A DNA stretch of 64,000 bases from UBA1240 sp045599185 (GCA_045599185.1 JAZRVO010000016.1:1-64000); one strand, 5' to 3'. Counted from the stretch's first letter, positions 16,032 through 25,135 are shown. Notes: generated from the sequence alone by a model not told the origin. Made by a program: numbers and translations.

Positions 16032-17366
16032 TTAAAAATGCTTCTTTTTATACCACACGTACCTTAACCATGCGGTAAAGCCGCTCATAAACCATACAAT
16101 TCCTACAGACCACCAAATTCCCCAAAGGCCGATGACCGCAATTGAAGTAAGGGCAACGGGAACAAAAAAACGGCCGATTACTTCAATTATTCCGTTAAGC
16201 AGGGCAAAAAAAGCGTCGCCCACACCGTTAAGCACGCCGCGCACAACGTAAATAATACCAAGGAATATGTAGAACAGACAGGTAATTTTCAGCGCCATTG
16301 CACCCATTTCAATTACTGCCGGATCTTTTACAAAAATGCTTGTAATCGGTGCACCCCAAAACATCATAACCGGGACCATGACGGCGGTAAAACCGGACAT
16401 AAGCAGCAAAGCCTTTTTATAGCCCTTTATAACCCGGTCAAATTTCTTTGCACCATAATTCTGCCCCGTATAGGTAGAAAGCGCCGTACCAATTGTCTGG
16501 TATGGCTGGTGAATAACCTGTTCAATTCGGCTGGTAGCAGTAAAAGCCGCAATGGCATCTGCGCCAAAAGTGTTTACAACACGCTGCAATGCCATGCACG
16601 ATATTGCAATTAAAGAAAACTGCAACGAAAGCGGCACGCCAATCCGTACTACGTTCCATGCAATGTGCCGGTCAAATGCAAGTTCGCTTTTATTAAACCT
16701 AAAGTAAGAATTGAACTTAAAAGCGTACCACAGGCACACTGCCCCGGAAACAAACTGGGAAATAAGCGTTGCAAATGCCGCGCCAAACACGCCCCAGTGA
16801 AAGAAAAACACAAATACAAAATCCAGAATGGTGTTTACAATGCAGGAAAAAATTAAAAAATATAAAGGCGTTTTGGAATCGCCCAGTGCGCGAAGCATGG
16901 CAGCCACGTAATTGTAAAGCGAAACAAAGGCAAGGCCTACGCACATTATCTTCATGTAAAGCACAGCTTCCGGCAGAACGTTTTCAGGCGTTTCCAAAAG
17001 CAGAAGCAGCGGCTTTGTTAAAATAAAAGCCAAAGTGCCCACTACAATGGGAAAAATAACCATAATGTAGGCAACGTTTACAAGGCACTTTTTTACAAGC
17101 GTCGTATCGTCTTTTCCAAAATACTGGGAAGTTATGATTCCGCCGCCAGAACCGATTCCGTTGCACAACGCAAAAAAGAAAAAAGTAATGGAACCCGTTG
17201 CACCAATGGCTGCAAGGGCATTTTTACCAATCAGCTGGCCAACAATTACGGAATCTACCACGTTGTAAAGCTGCTGAAAAATATTACCAATCATCATCGG
17301 TACGGCAAACACAACCAGCAGCCTTACCGGGTTGCCTTCCGTCATTTTTAAAACATTGTCTTTCAC
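16032..17366 (-). CDS. MATE family efflux transporter
   Basis: 444 residues from a GTG start at 17366, chosen because GGAG lies 8 bases upstream and MATE proteins normally begin just before the MTEGNPVRLL motif; in-frame ATGs at 17387 and 17414 are less well placed. Twelve membrane helices with the paired NorM-like halves (YNVVDSVIVGQLIG in the first, QNYGAKKFDRV in the second). It exports drugs or metabolites in exchange for Na+ or H+. It is followed closely by the DUF1848 gene. Confidence 0.9.
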   Translation of the reverse strand: MKDNVLKMTEGNPVRLLVVFAVPMMIGNIFQQLYNVVDSVIVGQLIGKNALAAIGATGSITFFFFALCNGIGSGGGIITSQYFGKDDTTLVKKCLVNVAYIMVIFPIVVGTLAFILTKPLLLLLETPENVLPEAVLYMKIMCVGLAFVSLYNYVAAMLRALGDSKTPLYFLIFSCIVNTILDFVFVFFFHWGVFGAAFATLISQFVSGAVCLWYAFKFNSYFRFNKSELAFDRHIAWNVVRIGVPLSLQFSLIAISCMALQRVVNTFGADAIAAFTATSRIEQVIHQPYQTIGTALSTYTGQNYGAKKFDRVIKGYKKALLLMSGFTAVMVPVMMFWGAPITSIFVKDPAVIEMGAMALKITCLFYIFLGIIYVVRGVLNGVGDAFFALLNGIIEVIGRFFVPVALTSIAVIGLWGIWWSVGIVWFMSGFTAWLRYVWYKKKHF

Positions 17367-17423
17367 TTTTAATTCTCCGCCTGCCATAAAGGGCAGCCTG
17401 AAATTGAACCCCAAACAGGGCTT

Positions 17424-18584
17424 TTAACATTTGCAGAATGATTTCATGCGTTCAAGGGCGTCCATAAGAACGGCTTTGGGGCATGCAAGATTTATCCGCA
17501 CAAAATTTTCCCCGGTTGTACCGTACTGACTGCCGCCGCTTATAAAAACGCCGGTTTTTGCGCGCAGCTTTTGCGCAAACTCGTCGCCGGTCATACCGGT
17601 TTTGCCAACATCAACCCACATCAAATATGTTGCTTCGGCTTTTACAGCTTTAAGCTGCGGCATGTTTTTACCAATAAAATCTTCTGCAATCTTTCTGTTT
17701 TCCCAAAGATACCCGTTCAGCTCGTTCAGCCAGTCTTCGCCACTGGTAAAAGCCGCAATCGTTGCATCCATTGCAAATGCATTGGGTTCAGCAACTTCGT
17801 CGGTGTTAAGGGCGCGCCAAACCTTGTGCCTAAGCGAAGGATTGTAAACAGCCACAGCCGCAGAATGAATACCGGCGATGTTGAAGCATTTGGTAGGCGC
17901 AATGCACGCAACAGAAATTTCCCGGCACGTTTGCGAAGCGGACGCAAAAGGAATGTAGGATTTTGAAGGTTCAGTTATGTCGCAGTGAATTTCATCGGAA
18001 ATAACAGTAACATTGTACTTTTTGCAAAGTTCGCCCACTTTTTGCAGTTCTTCCTTCGTCCATATTTTGCCGCAAGGGTTGTGCGGATTGCACAGAATCA
18101 TAAGGCTTACCTGAGGATCGGACAAATCCTTTTCAAGGCGCGAAAAATTCATGGAATATTCGCACTTTTCTTCGTCATAATCCAAAGGGCTTTCCAAAAC
18201 ATATCTGCCGTTATTTACAATTGAATTGTAGAAAATGTTGTAAACCGGCGGCTGAATCAGAACTTTTTCAGCCGGGCTTGTCAGTTTTCGCACGCAGGTA
18301 GAAAGCGCCGGAACAACGCCGGTGCAGAAAACCAGCCAGTCCCGTTCAATTTTCCAGTCGTGGCGCTTTTTCCACCAGCCGGAATAGGCATCAGCCCATT
18401 CATCCGGAATATCCGAATAGCCGAACACCCCGTGTTCCGCCCGTTTTGCAATAGCTTCCTTTATGCAGGGCGCGGTTTCAAAATCCATGTCTGCCACCCA
18501 CAGCGGCAGTTCGTTTTCGGCAACGTTCCATTTGTAGGAATTGGTATTTCTTCTGTTAACTGTTTTGTCAAAATCGTATTTCAT
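17424..18584 (-). CDS. patB: PatB/MalY-type PLP-dependent C-S lyase
   Basis: 386 residues, fold type I. Family marks are LPLWVADMDFETAP near the N-terminus, CNPHNPCGKIW (the HNP(x)G motif), SDEIHCDI (PLP-pyridine Asp) and APTKCFNIAG with the PLP lysine. The C-terminal FISGGSQYG and NFVRINLACP hold the substrate arginine. Such enzymes cleave cystathionine or cysteine to pyruvate, ammonia and a thiol; MalY-type members can also regulate. It ends 7 bases after the DUF3737 gene begins its downstream spacing, so the pair is probably an operon. Confidence 0.9.
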   Translation of the reverse strand: MKYDFDKTVNRRNTNSYKWNVAENELPLWVADMDFETAPCIKEAIAKRAEHGVFGYSDIPDEWADAYSGWWKKRHDWKIERDWLVFCTGVVPALSTCVRKLTSPAEKVLIQPPVYNIFYNSIVNNGRYVLESPLDYDEEKCEYSMNFSRLEKDLSDPQVSLMILCNPHNPCGKIWTKEELQKVGELCKKYNVTVISDEIHCDITEPSKSYIPFASASQTCREISVACIAPTKCFNIAGIHSAAVAVYNPSLRHKVWRALNTDEVAEPNAFAMDATIAAFTSGEDWLNELNGYLWENRKIAEDFIGKNMPQLKAVKAEATYLMWVDVGKTGMTGDEFAQKLRAKTGVFISGGSQYGTTGENFVRINLACPKAVLMDALERMKSFCKC

Positions 18585-18591
18585 TTTTCAG

Positions 18592-19479
18592 TCAGTTCCG
18601 GTTTTCGTTTTCGTTCGGGTCTTTGCAAAGTGTTTCCCCAATACTGGCACATTCAATTTTTGTAAGGCCCGGATTGCATCTTGAAGGATTGAGGATAAGA
18701 GTTCCAATTTCCTTTGCCGTAATTTTGCCGGAAAGGGGATTTTTTACGCTTTCAATTTTACTGTTTACGGTTGCATTAATGTTTGAACAGTATTCAAAGG
18801 CAAGGTCTGTGTTTACAAGCGTGCAGTTTTCCAGCACAAGGCCGTCAATGTAGCAAAGCCCCTGATTGCTTTCGATTACACAGTTTACAAAACGCAGGTT
18901 TTTGGAATACCAGCCAAGATATTCTCCAACAATGTGCGAATCATAAACCGTTACGTTTTCGCAGTTCCAGAAGGCATCTTTGGAATTAAGCCGTGAATTA
19001 TGAATTTCAATGTCTTTTCCGCCGTCAAGGAAATAGTTTCCGTCCAGCGTAAAGTCTTCTGCGTAGAATTTTTCAGAATTCATAGCAAAATAGTCGCCGG
19101 TGGCCTTTACTTTTTTAATTGAAATGTCAGAACAAGTCCACAATGTTTCGGCCGCATTTTCAAATACAACGTTTTCAAGCTTTATGCCGGAACTTCTTCT
19201 GAATTCTTTTGGCGCAATAATGCGCGAATTTTTGATTGACATGTTTTTTACGTACCAAAGCCCGGATTTTCCGAGTTCGTAAAAGGTTGTGTTTTCAACC
19301 TGCACGTTTTCCGTGTTCCACAAAGGGTATTTGTATTCAAATTTTGAATCTTTAATGGAAATGTTTTTGGCGTGTTTAAGCGGCGATTCACCGTCTTTAA
19401 AGGTTGAAGCAGCGTATTCTTTTCCGTCTGCAAAATATTCTGCACGTTCGCCTGTAAGTGTTTCGTTTTCTATTTTCAT
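18592..19479 (-). CDS. DUF3737 family right-handed beta-helix protein
   Basis: 295 residues made of repeating short beta-strand turns (the recurring pattern is SIKDSKFEYKYPLWNTENV, VENTTFYELGKSGLW and so on), the shape of a right-handed beta helix. It matches DUF3737, frequently found next to PatB-type lyase genes in gut bacteria. No signal peptide. A strong GGAGG precedes the ATG. Function unknown; the pentapeptide-like surface suggests binding rather than catalysis. The next gene downstream is the PatB-like lyase, 7 bases away. Confidence 0.85.
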   Translation of the reverse strand: MKIENETLTGERAEYFADGKEYAASTFKDGESPLKHAKNISIKDSKFEYKYPLWNTENVQVENTTFYELGKSGLWYVKNMSIKNSRIIAPKEFRRSSGIKLENVVFENAAETLWTCSDISIKKVKATGDYFAMNSEKFYAEDFTLDGNYFLDGGKDIEIHNSRLNSKDAFWNCENVTVYDSHIVGEYLGWYSKNLRFVNCVIESNQGLCYIDGLVLENCTLVNTDLAFEYCSNINATVNSKIESVKNPLSGKITAKEIGTLILNPSRCNPGLTKIECASIGETLCKDPNENENRN

Positions 19480-19775
19480 TCTAATCCTCCAAAAGCTGTA
19501 TAAAAATAAAACAAAAGCGGTGCTTAAAGCCTGTGCCTTTGCCGCGGTTTTGCAAAAATCGCAATAAAAACCCTATTCTCATTGTATCACCTAAGGCAAA
19601 ATTACTGTTATTGCCAGCCGCATATTTTACAAAATGAACGAACCCAAACGCAAGGGCGCAAAAGCCTGCACCGGTGCGCCGTTTAATACGCCGGGTTGTT
19701 TCATCCGCGCCAGCCGGAATTATTCCGGGCTTTTTTATTGTGGCGCAAACAATTGCGGAAAAATGCGCGCGCATT

Positions 19776-20039
19776 TTATCTTGCAGCTGCGTAGCTTTCA
19801 ATTGCCCAGGCTTTGTCTGCAAGTTTTTTGTGCTGTCCGCAGTGCTGGCAGTAAGCCCCTTCCATAAGCGATAAGGCCACGCCGCAGGAAGAACAGCGCA
19901 AAAACGACGGTGCGCACACGGCCTGGGTTTTGCAGTTTTCATTTTTTACAAACAGAATTTCAAGTTCTTCCGTTCTGCGGTAAACGGCTGAATTTTTTTC
20001 GCAAAGCCATTCTACAAATCTGCGCTGCCTCTTACCGGG
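19776..20039 (-). pseudogene. start-less zinc-ribbon reading frame (gene remnant)
   Basis: An open frame of 87 codons directly downstream of, and overlapping by 28 bases, the NimA-like gene. It encodes a protein-like sequence with two CxxC pairs (CSSC and CQHC) of a zinc ribbon, but has no ATG, and only internal GTG/TTG codons, after the upstream stop at 20040-20042. It may be the 3' end of a deleted gene, or be expressed by coupling or frameshift. The 296 bases beyond it, to the DUF3737 start, hold nothing I can support. Confidence 0.4.
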
Positions 20040-20503
20040 TTAACTTTTGCAGTCAGTTCAATTACTGAAAGTTTGGCAACGGCTGTTCTCTCCACTGCGT
20101 CCCGGTTGTAGTCAAAGTTTCGGGTTTCTTCGTAACGCGCCATTATGATGCGGTCAATGGCGTGCTGTTTTTCTTCGCCCTGCAAAAATTCTGCCTTGCA
20201 TTTGCCCATTACGCTTTTGTAGCGCATGGTTACGTCTTTTTTTTCTGTAATGCAGTCCATTTCAAGCGGTATGTCCATTTCAAATGAACAGTACGGGTTT
20301 TTGCACAGCATTTCGTACTTTTTGCCGGCCATTGCGCCGTGAATGTAAAAGCAAATCTGATTTTTTTCTGCCGTATATGCAAAGTTTACCGGCACAATGT
20401 ACGGAAAATCTCCGTCGGCAAGGCCAAGCCTTAGTATGCTGCACTGGTCTATAATTCCGGCAATTGTTTCAAAATCAGTTACTTCCCTGTCTTTTCTTCT
20501 CAT
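20012..20503 (-). CDS. NimA-like pyridoxamine 5'-phosphate oxidase family flavoprotein
   Basis: 163 residues from the ATG at 20503 (AAGG nearby); the longer open frame to 20671 has a composition unlike the family. MRRKDREV and the following ILRLGLADGDFPYIVPVNFAY strand pair, plus FYIHGAMAGKKYEML, match the NimA/NimC split-barrel FMN proteins, some of which reduce nitroimidazoles. Residues CSFEMD and the histidine of FYIHG are conserved positions. A minus-strand singleton overlapping the zinc-ribbon remnant. Confidence 0.8.
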   Translation of the reverse strand: MRRKDREVTDFETIAGIIDQCSILRLGLADGDFPYIVPVNFAYTAEKNQICFYIHGAMAGKKYEMLCKNPYCSFEMDIPLEMDCITEKKDVTMRYKSVMGKCKAEFLQGEEKQHAIDRIIMARYEETRNFDYNRDAVERTAVAKLSVIELTAKVNPVRGSADL

Positions 20504-20632
20504 ATCCGCCTTCTGTAATTCGGTTAAAATGTTTTGCGCTTTGCAATTTTTTTTGGGGCGCCGCCGGGTACATAATAGAATTAAATGGTATTCTTGCTCT
20601 AGTGCCTGAATGCTGACCATTTCGGATGTCCG

Positions 20633-20830
20633 TTGCCAGCAACAGTGCATGACGTGCAACAGCACTGGCACACGTGTACGTGCGGTATACGTACTGTAGA
20701 ATGTTGTACACTAACAACGATGTTTGCATATTCAAAAAATGTTCAGGAAAATCTTACGACGGAACAGAAAAAGGCAATTGGAAATATAATTGAAGAAATA
20801 AAAAAGAAGGCTTTATCATGGCAGAATTGA
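20633..20830 (+). pseudogene. truncated RelE/HigB-like toxin remnant
   Basis: The last 36 residues of this frame (AYSKNVQENLTTEQKKAI and following) match the C-terminal end of RelE/HigB-type toxins, which normally run to about 110 residues, and the frame overlaps the antitoxin start by 13 bases exactly as in intact higBA operons. The upstream part is short, Cys/His-rich and out of character, so the 5' two thirds of the toxin are lost. Probably no active toxin is made. Confidence 0.6.
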
Positions 20831-21165
20831 CATTTGAATCGGCATTGACGGATGAACAGATTGCAGAAAATTTTAAGAACATTTCGTTTTTTGACGGATT
20901 AATGAACGGCTTAAACGAAGTCTTGGCTTATGAAAAAGGTTCTTCAAAAGCAGAAACTTATGCCAGGAAAAGCAGTCTTCCAGAAGTTGACGTTGCTAAA
21001 GAAAGAGCTTCGCTTAATATGACGCAGAAAGCCTTTGCCACGCTGATTGGTGTTTCAAAAAGAACCGTTGAAGCATGGAAATCTGGGAAATGTACACCGT
21101 CCCCAACTGCAAAAAAACTTATTCATTTAATCAGCATAGATCCTTCTCTTGTTCAAAAACTGTAA
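20818..21165 (+). CDS. HigA/NadS-like HTH antitoxin
   Basis: 115 residues. The C-terminal half is an XRE-type helix-turn-helix (ASLNMTQKAFATLIGVSKRTVEAWKSGK), the N-terminal half the toxin-binding segment. It would repress its own operon and neutralise a RelE-like toxin. The partner gene just upstream is only a remnant, so this is an orphan antitoxin that may still act as a repressor or as an anti-toxin against related systems. Confidence 0.8.
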   Translation: MAELTFESALTDEQIAENFKNISFFDGLMNGLNEVLAYEKGSSKAETYARKSSLPEVDVAKERASLNMTQKAFATLIGVSKRTVEAWKSGKCTPSPTAKKLIHLISIDPSLVQKL

Positions 21166-21276
21166 ACCCGGTCAATAAAGCAGGCTTTTGCCCGGCTGCA
21201 AGTGGCAAGTGGCAGAGATTTTGCTAGGCGGAGAGTTTTTTGCAAGCAGAAAAATTTTAACGTACCGAACCCGTAA

Positions 21277-21315
21277 AAAAAAGTTCCCGTAAAACCTGTT
21301 TACGGGAACTTTTTC
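21277..21315. terminator. bidirectional terminator
   Basis: AAAGTTCCCGTAAA pairs with TTTACGGGAACTTT around a 5-base loop, with flanking A and T runs. It lies between the antitoxin gene and the convergent membrane-protein gene. Confidence 0.9.
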
Positions 21316-21356
21316 GCATTATTACCTGATAAAATTGTACTTTTGCTTTTTCAGGT

Positions 21357-22028
21357 TCAGGCTTCGCCGTCTTTTGGCAGGCCTAAAAGCGGGCGGGCTA
21401 CCAGCCGGTTGAAAAATTCAATAAGCGGTCCCATAAAGAACGCGGTAATAATTGTACCGATGCCGGCAATCGTCGGAATCTGCTTTATTGTTCCGCCGGC
21501 AAGAAGGAACAGTGCACAGCCTGCAATAACGCAAACCAAATCGGTGCAAATGCGAATGTACTGAAACTTTCCAAGCTTCCATTTGTAGGCAAAAACAATT
21601 GCAACTGCGTCGTAGGTTGAAACACCAAGGTTTGCCGTCATGTAAAGTGCCGAACCGAAACAGATGATTACAATTCCAACCAGCAGGCAGGCAGCCCGCA
21701 CCACGTAGGAAGGGTCTACAATCACGGTCTGCAAATATTCATAGGTGAACTGGGTAATGTAACCAAGCAGAAAAAGGTTGATGAAAGTAGCAATACCAAT
21801 GCGCGAACGGTCGGCAATTAAGCTGAAAAGCAGCAGAATTACGTTTACGATAACGTACAATGTGCCGAATTTTATCGGTATCAGTTCGTCAAGTCCTGCC
21901 ATAAGCGACTGAAACGGGTCTACGCCGAGGGCTGCAATTTTGAAAATTCCTACCGAAATGGCGCAGATAATAACACCAAACAGCGACATGGCAATTCGTT
22001 TTGCCAAAATCTTATTTTTTTCTTCCAT
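21357..22028 (-). CDS. YczE/YyaS/YitT-type integral membrane protein
   Basis: 223 residues with five or six hydrophobic helices, and repeated VDPFQSLMAGL and LGVSTYDAVAIVF segments typical of the COG2364 (YczE/YyaS) group. It has no assigned transport function. The ATG follows AGGAA. It is monocistronic; upstream is one complete and one partial copy of a dispersed repeat. Confidence 0.8.
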   Translation of the reverse strand: MEEKNKILAKRIAMSLFGVIICAISVGIFKIAALGVDPFQSLMAGLDELIPIKFGTLYVIVNVILLLFSLIADRSRIGIATFINLFLLGYITQFTYEYLQTVIVDPSYVVRAACLLVGIVIICFGSALYMTANLGVSTYDAVAIVFAYKWKLGKFQYIRICTDLVCVIAGCALFLLAGGTIKQIPTIAGIGTIITAFFMGPLIEFFNRLVARPLLGLPKDGEA

Positions 22029-22070
22029 TATAATTGTTCCTGTATATTCTTCAAAAAAATTATTTCATTT

Positions 22071-22148
22071 TGTCATGCTGAATTTGCTAACCTTCAGCGG
22101 CTGTGCACAGCATCTACCATTGATTACAAACCAAGTTCGGAATGACAA
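22071..22148. repeat. dispersed palindromic repeat, copy 1 (complete)
   Basis: A 78-base element opening TGTCATGCTGAATTTG and closing CAAGTTCGGAATGACAAA; the ends are imperfect inverted repeats and the middle carries CAGCGGCTGTGCACAGCATCT. The same sequence recurs at 22155-22199 (left half), 28612-28689 and, degenerate, 35611-35672. Non-coding, lying between genes. It looks like a small, non-autonomous repeat mobilised in trans or spread by replication. Confidence 0.75.
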
Positions 22149-22154
22149 ACCAAC

Positions 22155-22199
22155 GTCATGCTGAATTTGTTAGCCTTCGGCGGCTGCGCACAGTATTTA
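22155..22199. repeat. dispersed palindromic repeat, left half only
   Basis: GTCATGCTGAATTTGTTAG and the following CTTCGGCGGCTGCGCACAG match the first half of copy 1. It ends exactly where the stop codon of the alcohol dehydrogenase gene begins (22200). Confidence 0.7.
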
Positions 22200-23378
22200 T
22201 TACAGCATCAGGCGGTAAATTGCTTCAACGTCTTTCTGTTCAAGGGTGGTAAAACCGCTGATTTTGCCGCTTGTGTTGCCGTTACCGTAACAGCAGGTAT
22301 GGGCAAGTTTTTCAATGTCGGCTTCTTTTGCGCCAAGTTCTGCAAAGTTTTTAGGCATGCCAATTGAAACCAGAAAATTCCGCAAGGCTTCAATACCGGC
22401 TTTTGCAGTGCGTTCAGGATTATCAAAATCCATCTGGCAGCCCCAAACGCGCACGGCGATTTTTGCAAAGCGCATAACATCGTGCTGCAATGTGTAAGTA
22501 AATACCGCAGGCATGGCAACCGCAAGCCCTGCACCGTGGGCGCAGTCGTACAGTGCAGAAAGTTCGTGTTCCACGTTATGGCTTGTCCAGTCCTGGCTGC
22601 GACCGACACCGCAGGAATTGTTGTGCGCCATCATGCCGCCCCACATAATATTTGCGCGTGCATCGTAATCGTCAGGGTTTACCATAACTTTAGGGGCTTC
22701 GTTTACCATAGCAAGAATGAGCGCTTCAATCATGCGGTCTGTAACTTCGACATTTTTGGTGTTTGTAAGGTAGCGTTCGTAAAGGTGGGCAATAATATCG
22801 GTAATGCCGCAGGCTGTTTGATAAGCAGGCAGTGTCTGGGTTAGTGCCGGGTTAAGTACCGAAAATTTCGGGCGATATGCTTCGCCGCTTGCACCGCGCT
22901 TAATCATGCCGTCTTCTTTTGTAATTACGGAATCCGGCGAACCTTCTGAACCGGCGGCGGCAATGGTTAAAACCGTACCGATTGGAAGGGCTTTTTCTAC
23001 GGGTTTTCCTTCGTAATAATCCCAAAAGTCGCCGTCGTAAACGGCACCGGCTGCAATTGCCTTGGAAGAATCGATTGTACTTCCGCCGCCAACTGCAAGA
23101 ATAAAATCAATTTTCTTTTCGCGGCACAATTTAATGCCTTCGTAAACAAGTCCGCTTCTCGGGTTTGGTTTTACGCCGCCAAGTTCGGTATAGGCAATGT
23201 TTTCTGCGGCAAGAGATTTTTTAACTCTGTCAAGCAACCCCGATTTTATAACTGAACCGCCGCCAAAATGAATGAGCACGTTTGAACCGCCAAAGCGTTT
23301 TACCAGCTGTCCGCACTGGGTTTCGGCGTCTTTACCGAATGCAAAATAAGTTGGCGCGTAAAATGAAAAATTTTCCAT
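22200..23378 (-). CDS. iron-containing alcohol dehydrogenase (butanol dehydrogenase type)
   Basis: 392 residues. NAD(P) site with GGGS motifs at residues about 97-100 (AVGGGSTIDSSK); the metal ligands are Asp in ITDIIAH, His of the same motif, and the His residues in SHNVEHELSALYDCAHGAG. It belongs to the BdhA/YugJ-like group III alcohol dehydrogenases that reduce aldehydes to alcohols with NAD(P)H, a fermentation outlet. AGGAG lies upstream of the ATG. Its 3' end abuts a half repeat element. Confidence 0.9.
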   Translation of the reverse strand: MENFSFYAPTYFAFGKDAETQCGQLVKRFGGSNVLIHFGGGSVIKSGLLDRVKKSLAAENIAYTELGGVKPNPRSGLVYEGIKLCREKKIDFILAVGGGSTIDSSKAIAAGAVYDGDFWDYYEGKPVEKALPIGTVLTIAAAGSEGSPDSVITKEDGMIKRGASGEAYRPKFSVLNPALTQTLPAYQTACGITDIIAHLYERYLTNTKNVEVTDRMIEALILAMVNEAPKVMVNPDDYDARANIMWGGMMAHNNSCGVGRSQDWTSHNVEHELSALYDCAHGAGLAVAMPAVFTYTLQHDVMRFAKIAVRVWGCQMDFDNPERTAKAGIEALRNFLVSIGMPKNFAELGAKEADIEKLAHTCCYGNGNTSGKISGFTTLEQKDVEAIYRLML

Positions 23379-23682
23379 AAATAAATTCTCCTGCCTTTGC
23401 TTTAAACTGAAAAATCAGCTGAAAATATGCGCCGCTTATAAAAAATTAACAAAACAGCGCATTTTTAAGGATAACACAGCCCAAAGTACCTGTATAGTTT
23501 GTTATTGCTTATTTTACTTGGTAAAGTGAATAATACGCGCTGTATATGGCAAAAAATATTTCGCCATTTCAGCCAAGCCGAAGCAGCCTGCACGAAGCAA
23601 AAATCATATTAAAACCAGGCCCGGTATGACAGATTTTTCAAGCTTTTGCGGAATTATGACTGAGGATAACAGTTTTTATGTT
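23379..23682. other. intergenic region between dehydrogenase and hydrolase genes
   Basis: 304 bases without a supportable gene. A short inverted repeat TTTAC-CAA-GTAAA (about 23516-23528) lies near a TATACA-like -10 for the dehydrogenase gene and could be an operator, but its match to any known regulator is weak. Confidence 0.3.
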
Positions 23683-24840
23683 TCAACAGCTGAAATTATA
23701 AAAAACCCTGATATAATCCCAAAAATCTATTCCGTATTTGCAGCCAAAACGCACTGTAACCGTATTGTTTTTGGGGCTTATATAAATAATCTGACCAAGA
23801 TTGCCGTAAGCAAAAAAATCGGAGTCACCGTCATTACGGCGCATTATGTACCAAAAATAACCGTAACAACCGCCGTCAATTCCTTTTAAAACCTGCGGTC
23901 CCCATTTATTTTTATAGCCGTAATATTCCAGCCCTTTTCCGTCGTCGGCAAGGCATTTTTCTATCCATTCGGCACTAACAACCTGCTGTCCCATTGCCCG
24001 GCCCTTATCCCTGAAAAGGCAGCCGAACCGCACAAAATCCATTGCAGTTGCATTAATGCCGCTTTCCATCTTTTCAAAGGCATCATTACGGCTGTCCAAA
24101 CTCCAGCTTGCGTCAGCTTCCGCACCCATTTTTGCCCACAGACAGCGGCTAAGATATTCTGCAACACTAAACCCCGATGCGCGTTCAATAATTAAGCCCA
24201 GCAGAAGCGGATTATAATTGTTGTACAGAAAATGCCTGCCCGGTTCTTCGGCAATTTTAGTTTTTTCCAGCGCCAGCTGCCGCAGACCGGGATTCCAGTA
24301 AGTTTCGGTATCGTCGCCAAAAATGCCGCTTTCGCTGTATTTTATGCCCGAACACATTTTCATCAAATCTTCAATGGTAATTTTTTCAAAACCGGCGTCG
24401 CGCTCCAGAAGTTCCGGCAGCCATTTTGCAATGCTTTCCTTTTCGCTTGCAATTTTGCCTTCTTCAATAAGGCAGCCAATCATTGCAGAATTAAAAACTT
24501 TTGCAACTGAAAACGAAGTAACAATTGAATTCCGGTTAAAGCCCGTGCCGTATTTTTCAAAAACAACAGAATCATCTTTTACAACAATCATCGCCTGTGT
24601 CTGCGTTTTTTCAAAAAACTCGTCTAAATTTTTGCAGTTAAAAGAATCAGTAAAATATTCCGCAATATTCGGGTCAATTTTTTCATCAAACACGCGAACC
24701 GTTTCGCCGCGCCCAATCGTTCTTGCCGGAAAATATTCGTAATCAAAAACAGAAACATCAAAGCGCTCAATCGCGCGCCGCTGGGTAGCCGTGCAAGACG
24801 AAAAACAAAGCACAGCCAGCAAAAACAAAAACTTTTTCAT
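23683..24840 (-). CDS. lipoprotein serine hydrolase (beta-lactamase/class C type)
   Basis: 385 residues from the ATG at 24840 (second in-frame ATG; the first lacks the signal). N-terminal lipoprotein signal MKKFLFLLAVLCFSSC. The serine-hydrolase motifs are SFSVAK (SxxK, residues near 112), YNNYN (YxN) and a late YGNLGQ (HxG-like). Such proteins cleave esters, peptides or beta-lactams at the cell surface. It overlaps the upstream DUF2281 gene by 4 bases (ATGA), so the two are probably translationally coupled. Confidence 0.85.
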   Translation of the reverse strand: MKKFLFLLAVLCFSSCTATQRRAIERFDVSVFDYEYFPARTIGRGETVRVFDEKIDPNIAEYFTDSFNCKNLDEFFEKTQTQAMIVVKDDSVVFEKYGTGFNRNSIVTSFSVAKVFNSAMIGCLIEEGKIASEKESIAKWLPELLERDAGFEKITIEDLMKMCSGIKYSESGIFGDDTETYWNPGLRQLALEKTKIAEEPGRHFLYNNYNPLLLGLIIERASGFSVAEYLSRCLWAKMGAEADASWSLDSRNDAFEKMESGINATAMDFVRFGCLFRDKGRAMGQQVVSAEWIEKCLADDGKGLEYYGYKNKWGPQVLKGIDGGCYGYFWYIMRRNDGDSDFFAYGNLGQIIYISPKNNTVTVRFGCKYGIDFWDYIRVFYNFSC

Positions 24841-25070
24841 GCCCCAAATATAGCAGAATTTGCTATTTTGTTGCACGGCATTTCCTTTTGCAGTTCAAGT
24901 GCGTCTTTATTGAATTTTACAGAACCGAAATATTGAGATTTATCGTTTTTTGAATTATTTTGCGAAGGAAGGTTATATTTGTACATTATATATTCAATAT
25001 AATTTTCCAAATCTGCAAGACATTCCTGCGGCATAGATTTTATCTGTTCAATCATAACGTCATAGCTCAT
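24837..25070 (-). CDS. DUF2281-like small protein (antitoxin type)
   Basis: 77 residues; the N-terminus SYDVMIEQIKSMPQECL matches DUF2281/VapB-like antitoxins that pair with PIN toxins. No toxin gene is adjacent. The C-terminus diverges from the family and the last codons overlap the start of the hydrolase lipoprotein (ATGA), which is unusual for an antitoxin. It may be an orphan co-opted as a regulator or leader. Confidence 0.5.
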   Translation of the reverse strand: MSYDVMIEQIKSMPQECLADLENYIEYIMYKYNLPSQNNSKNDKSQYFGSVKFNKDALELQKEMPCNKIANSAIFGA

Positions 25071-25135
25071 TTCAAACTCCTATAAATAAGTATAGCAAAT
25101 TTTCAGAATGTTTTTTTTGCAGCCAAAGCGCACTG

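Noticed and set aside
19481..19942. 153-codon minus-strand frame after the NimA-like gene
   Set aside because: Composition is unlike a protein and it competes with the zinc-ribbon frame, which shows paired CxxC motifs in another phase.
23626..23889. plus-strand frame at the end of the serine hydrolase gene
   Set aside because: Lies opposite the conserved hydrolase C-terminus and has no ribosome site or recognisable features.
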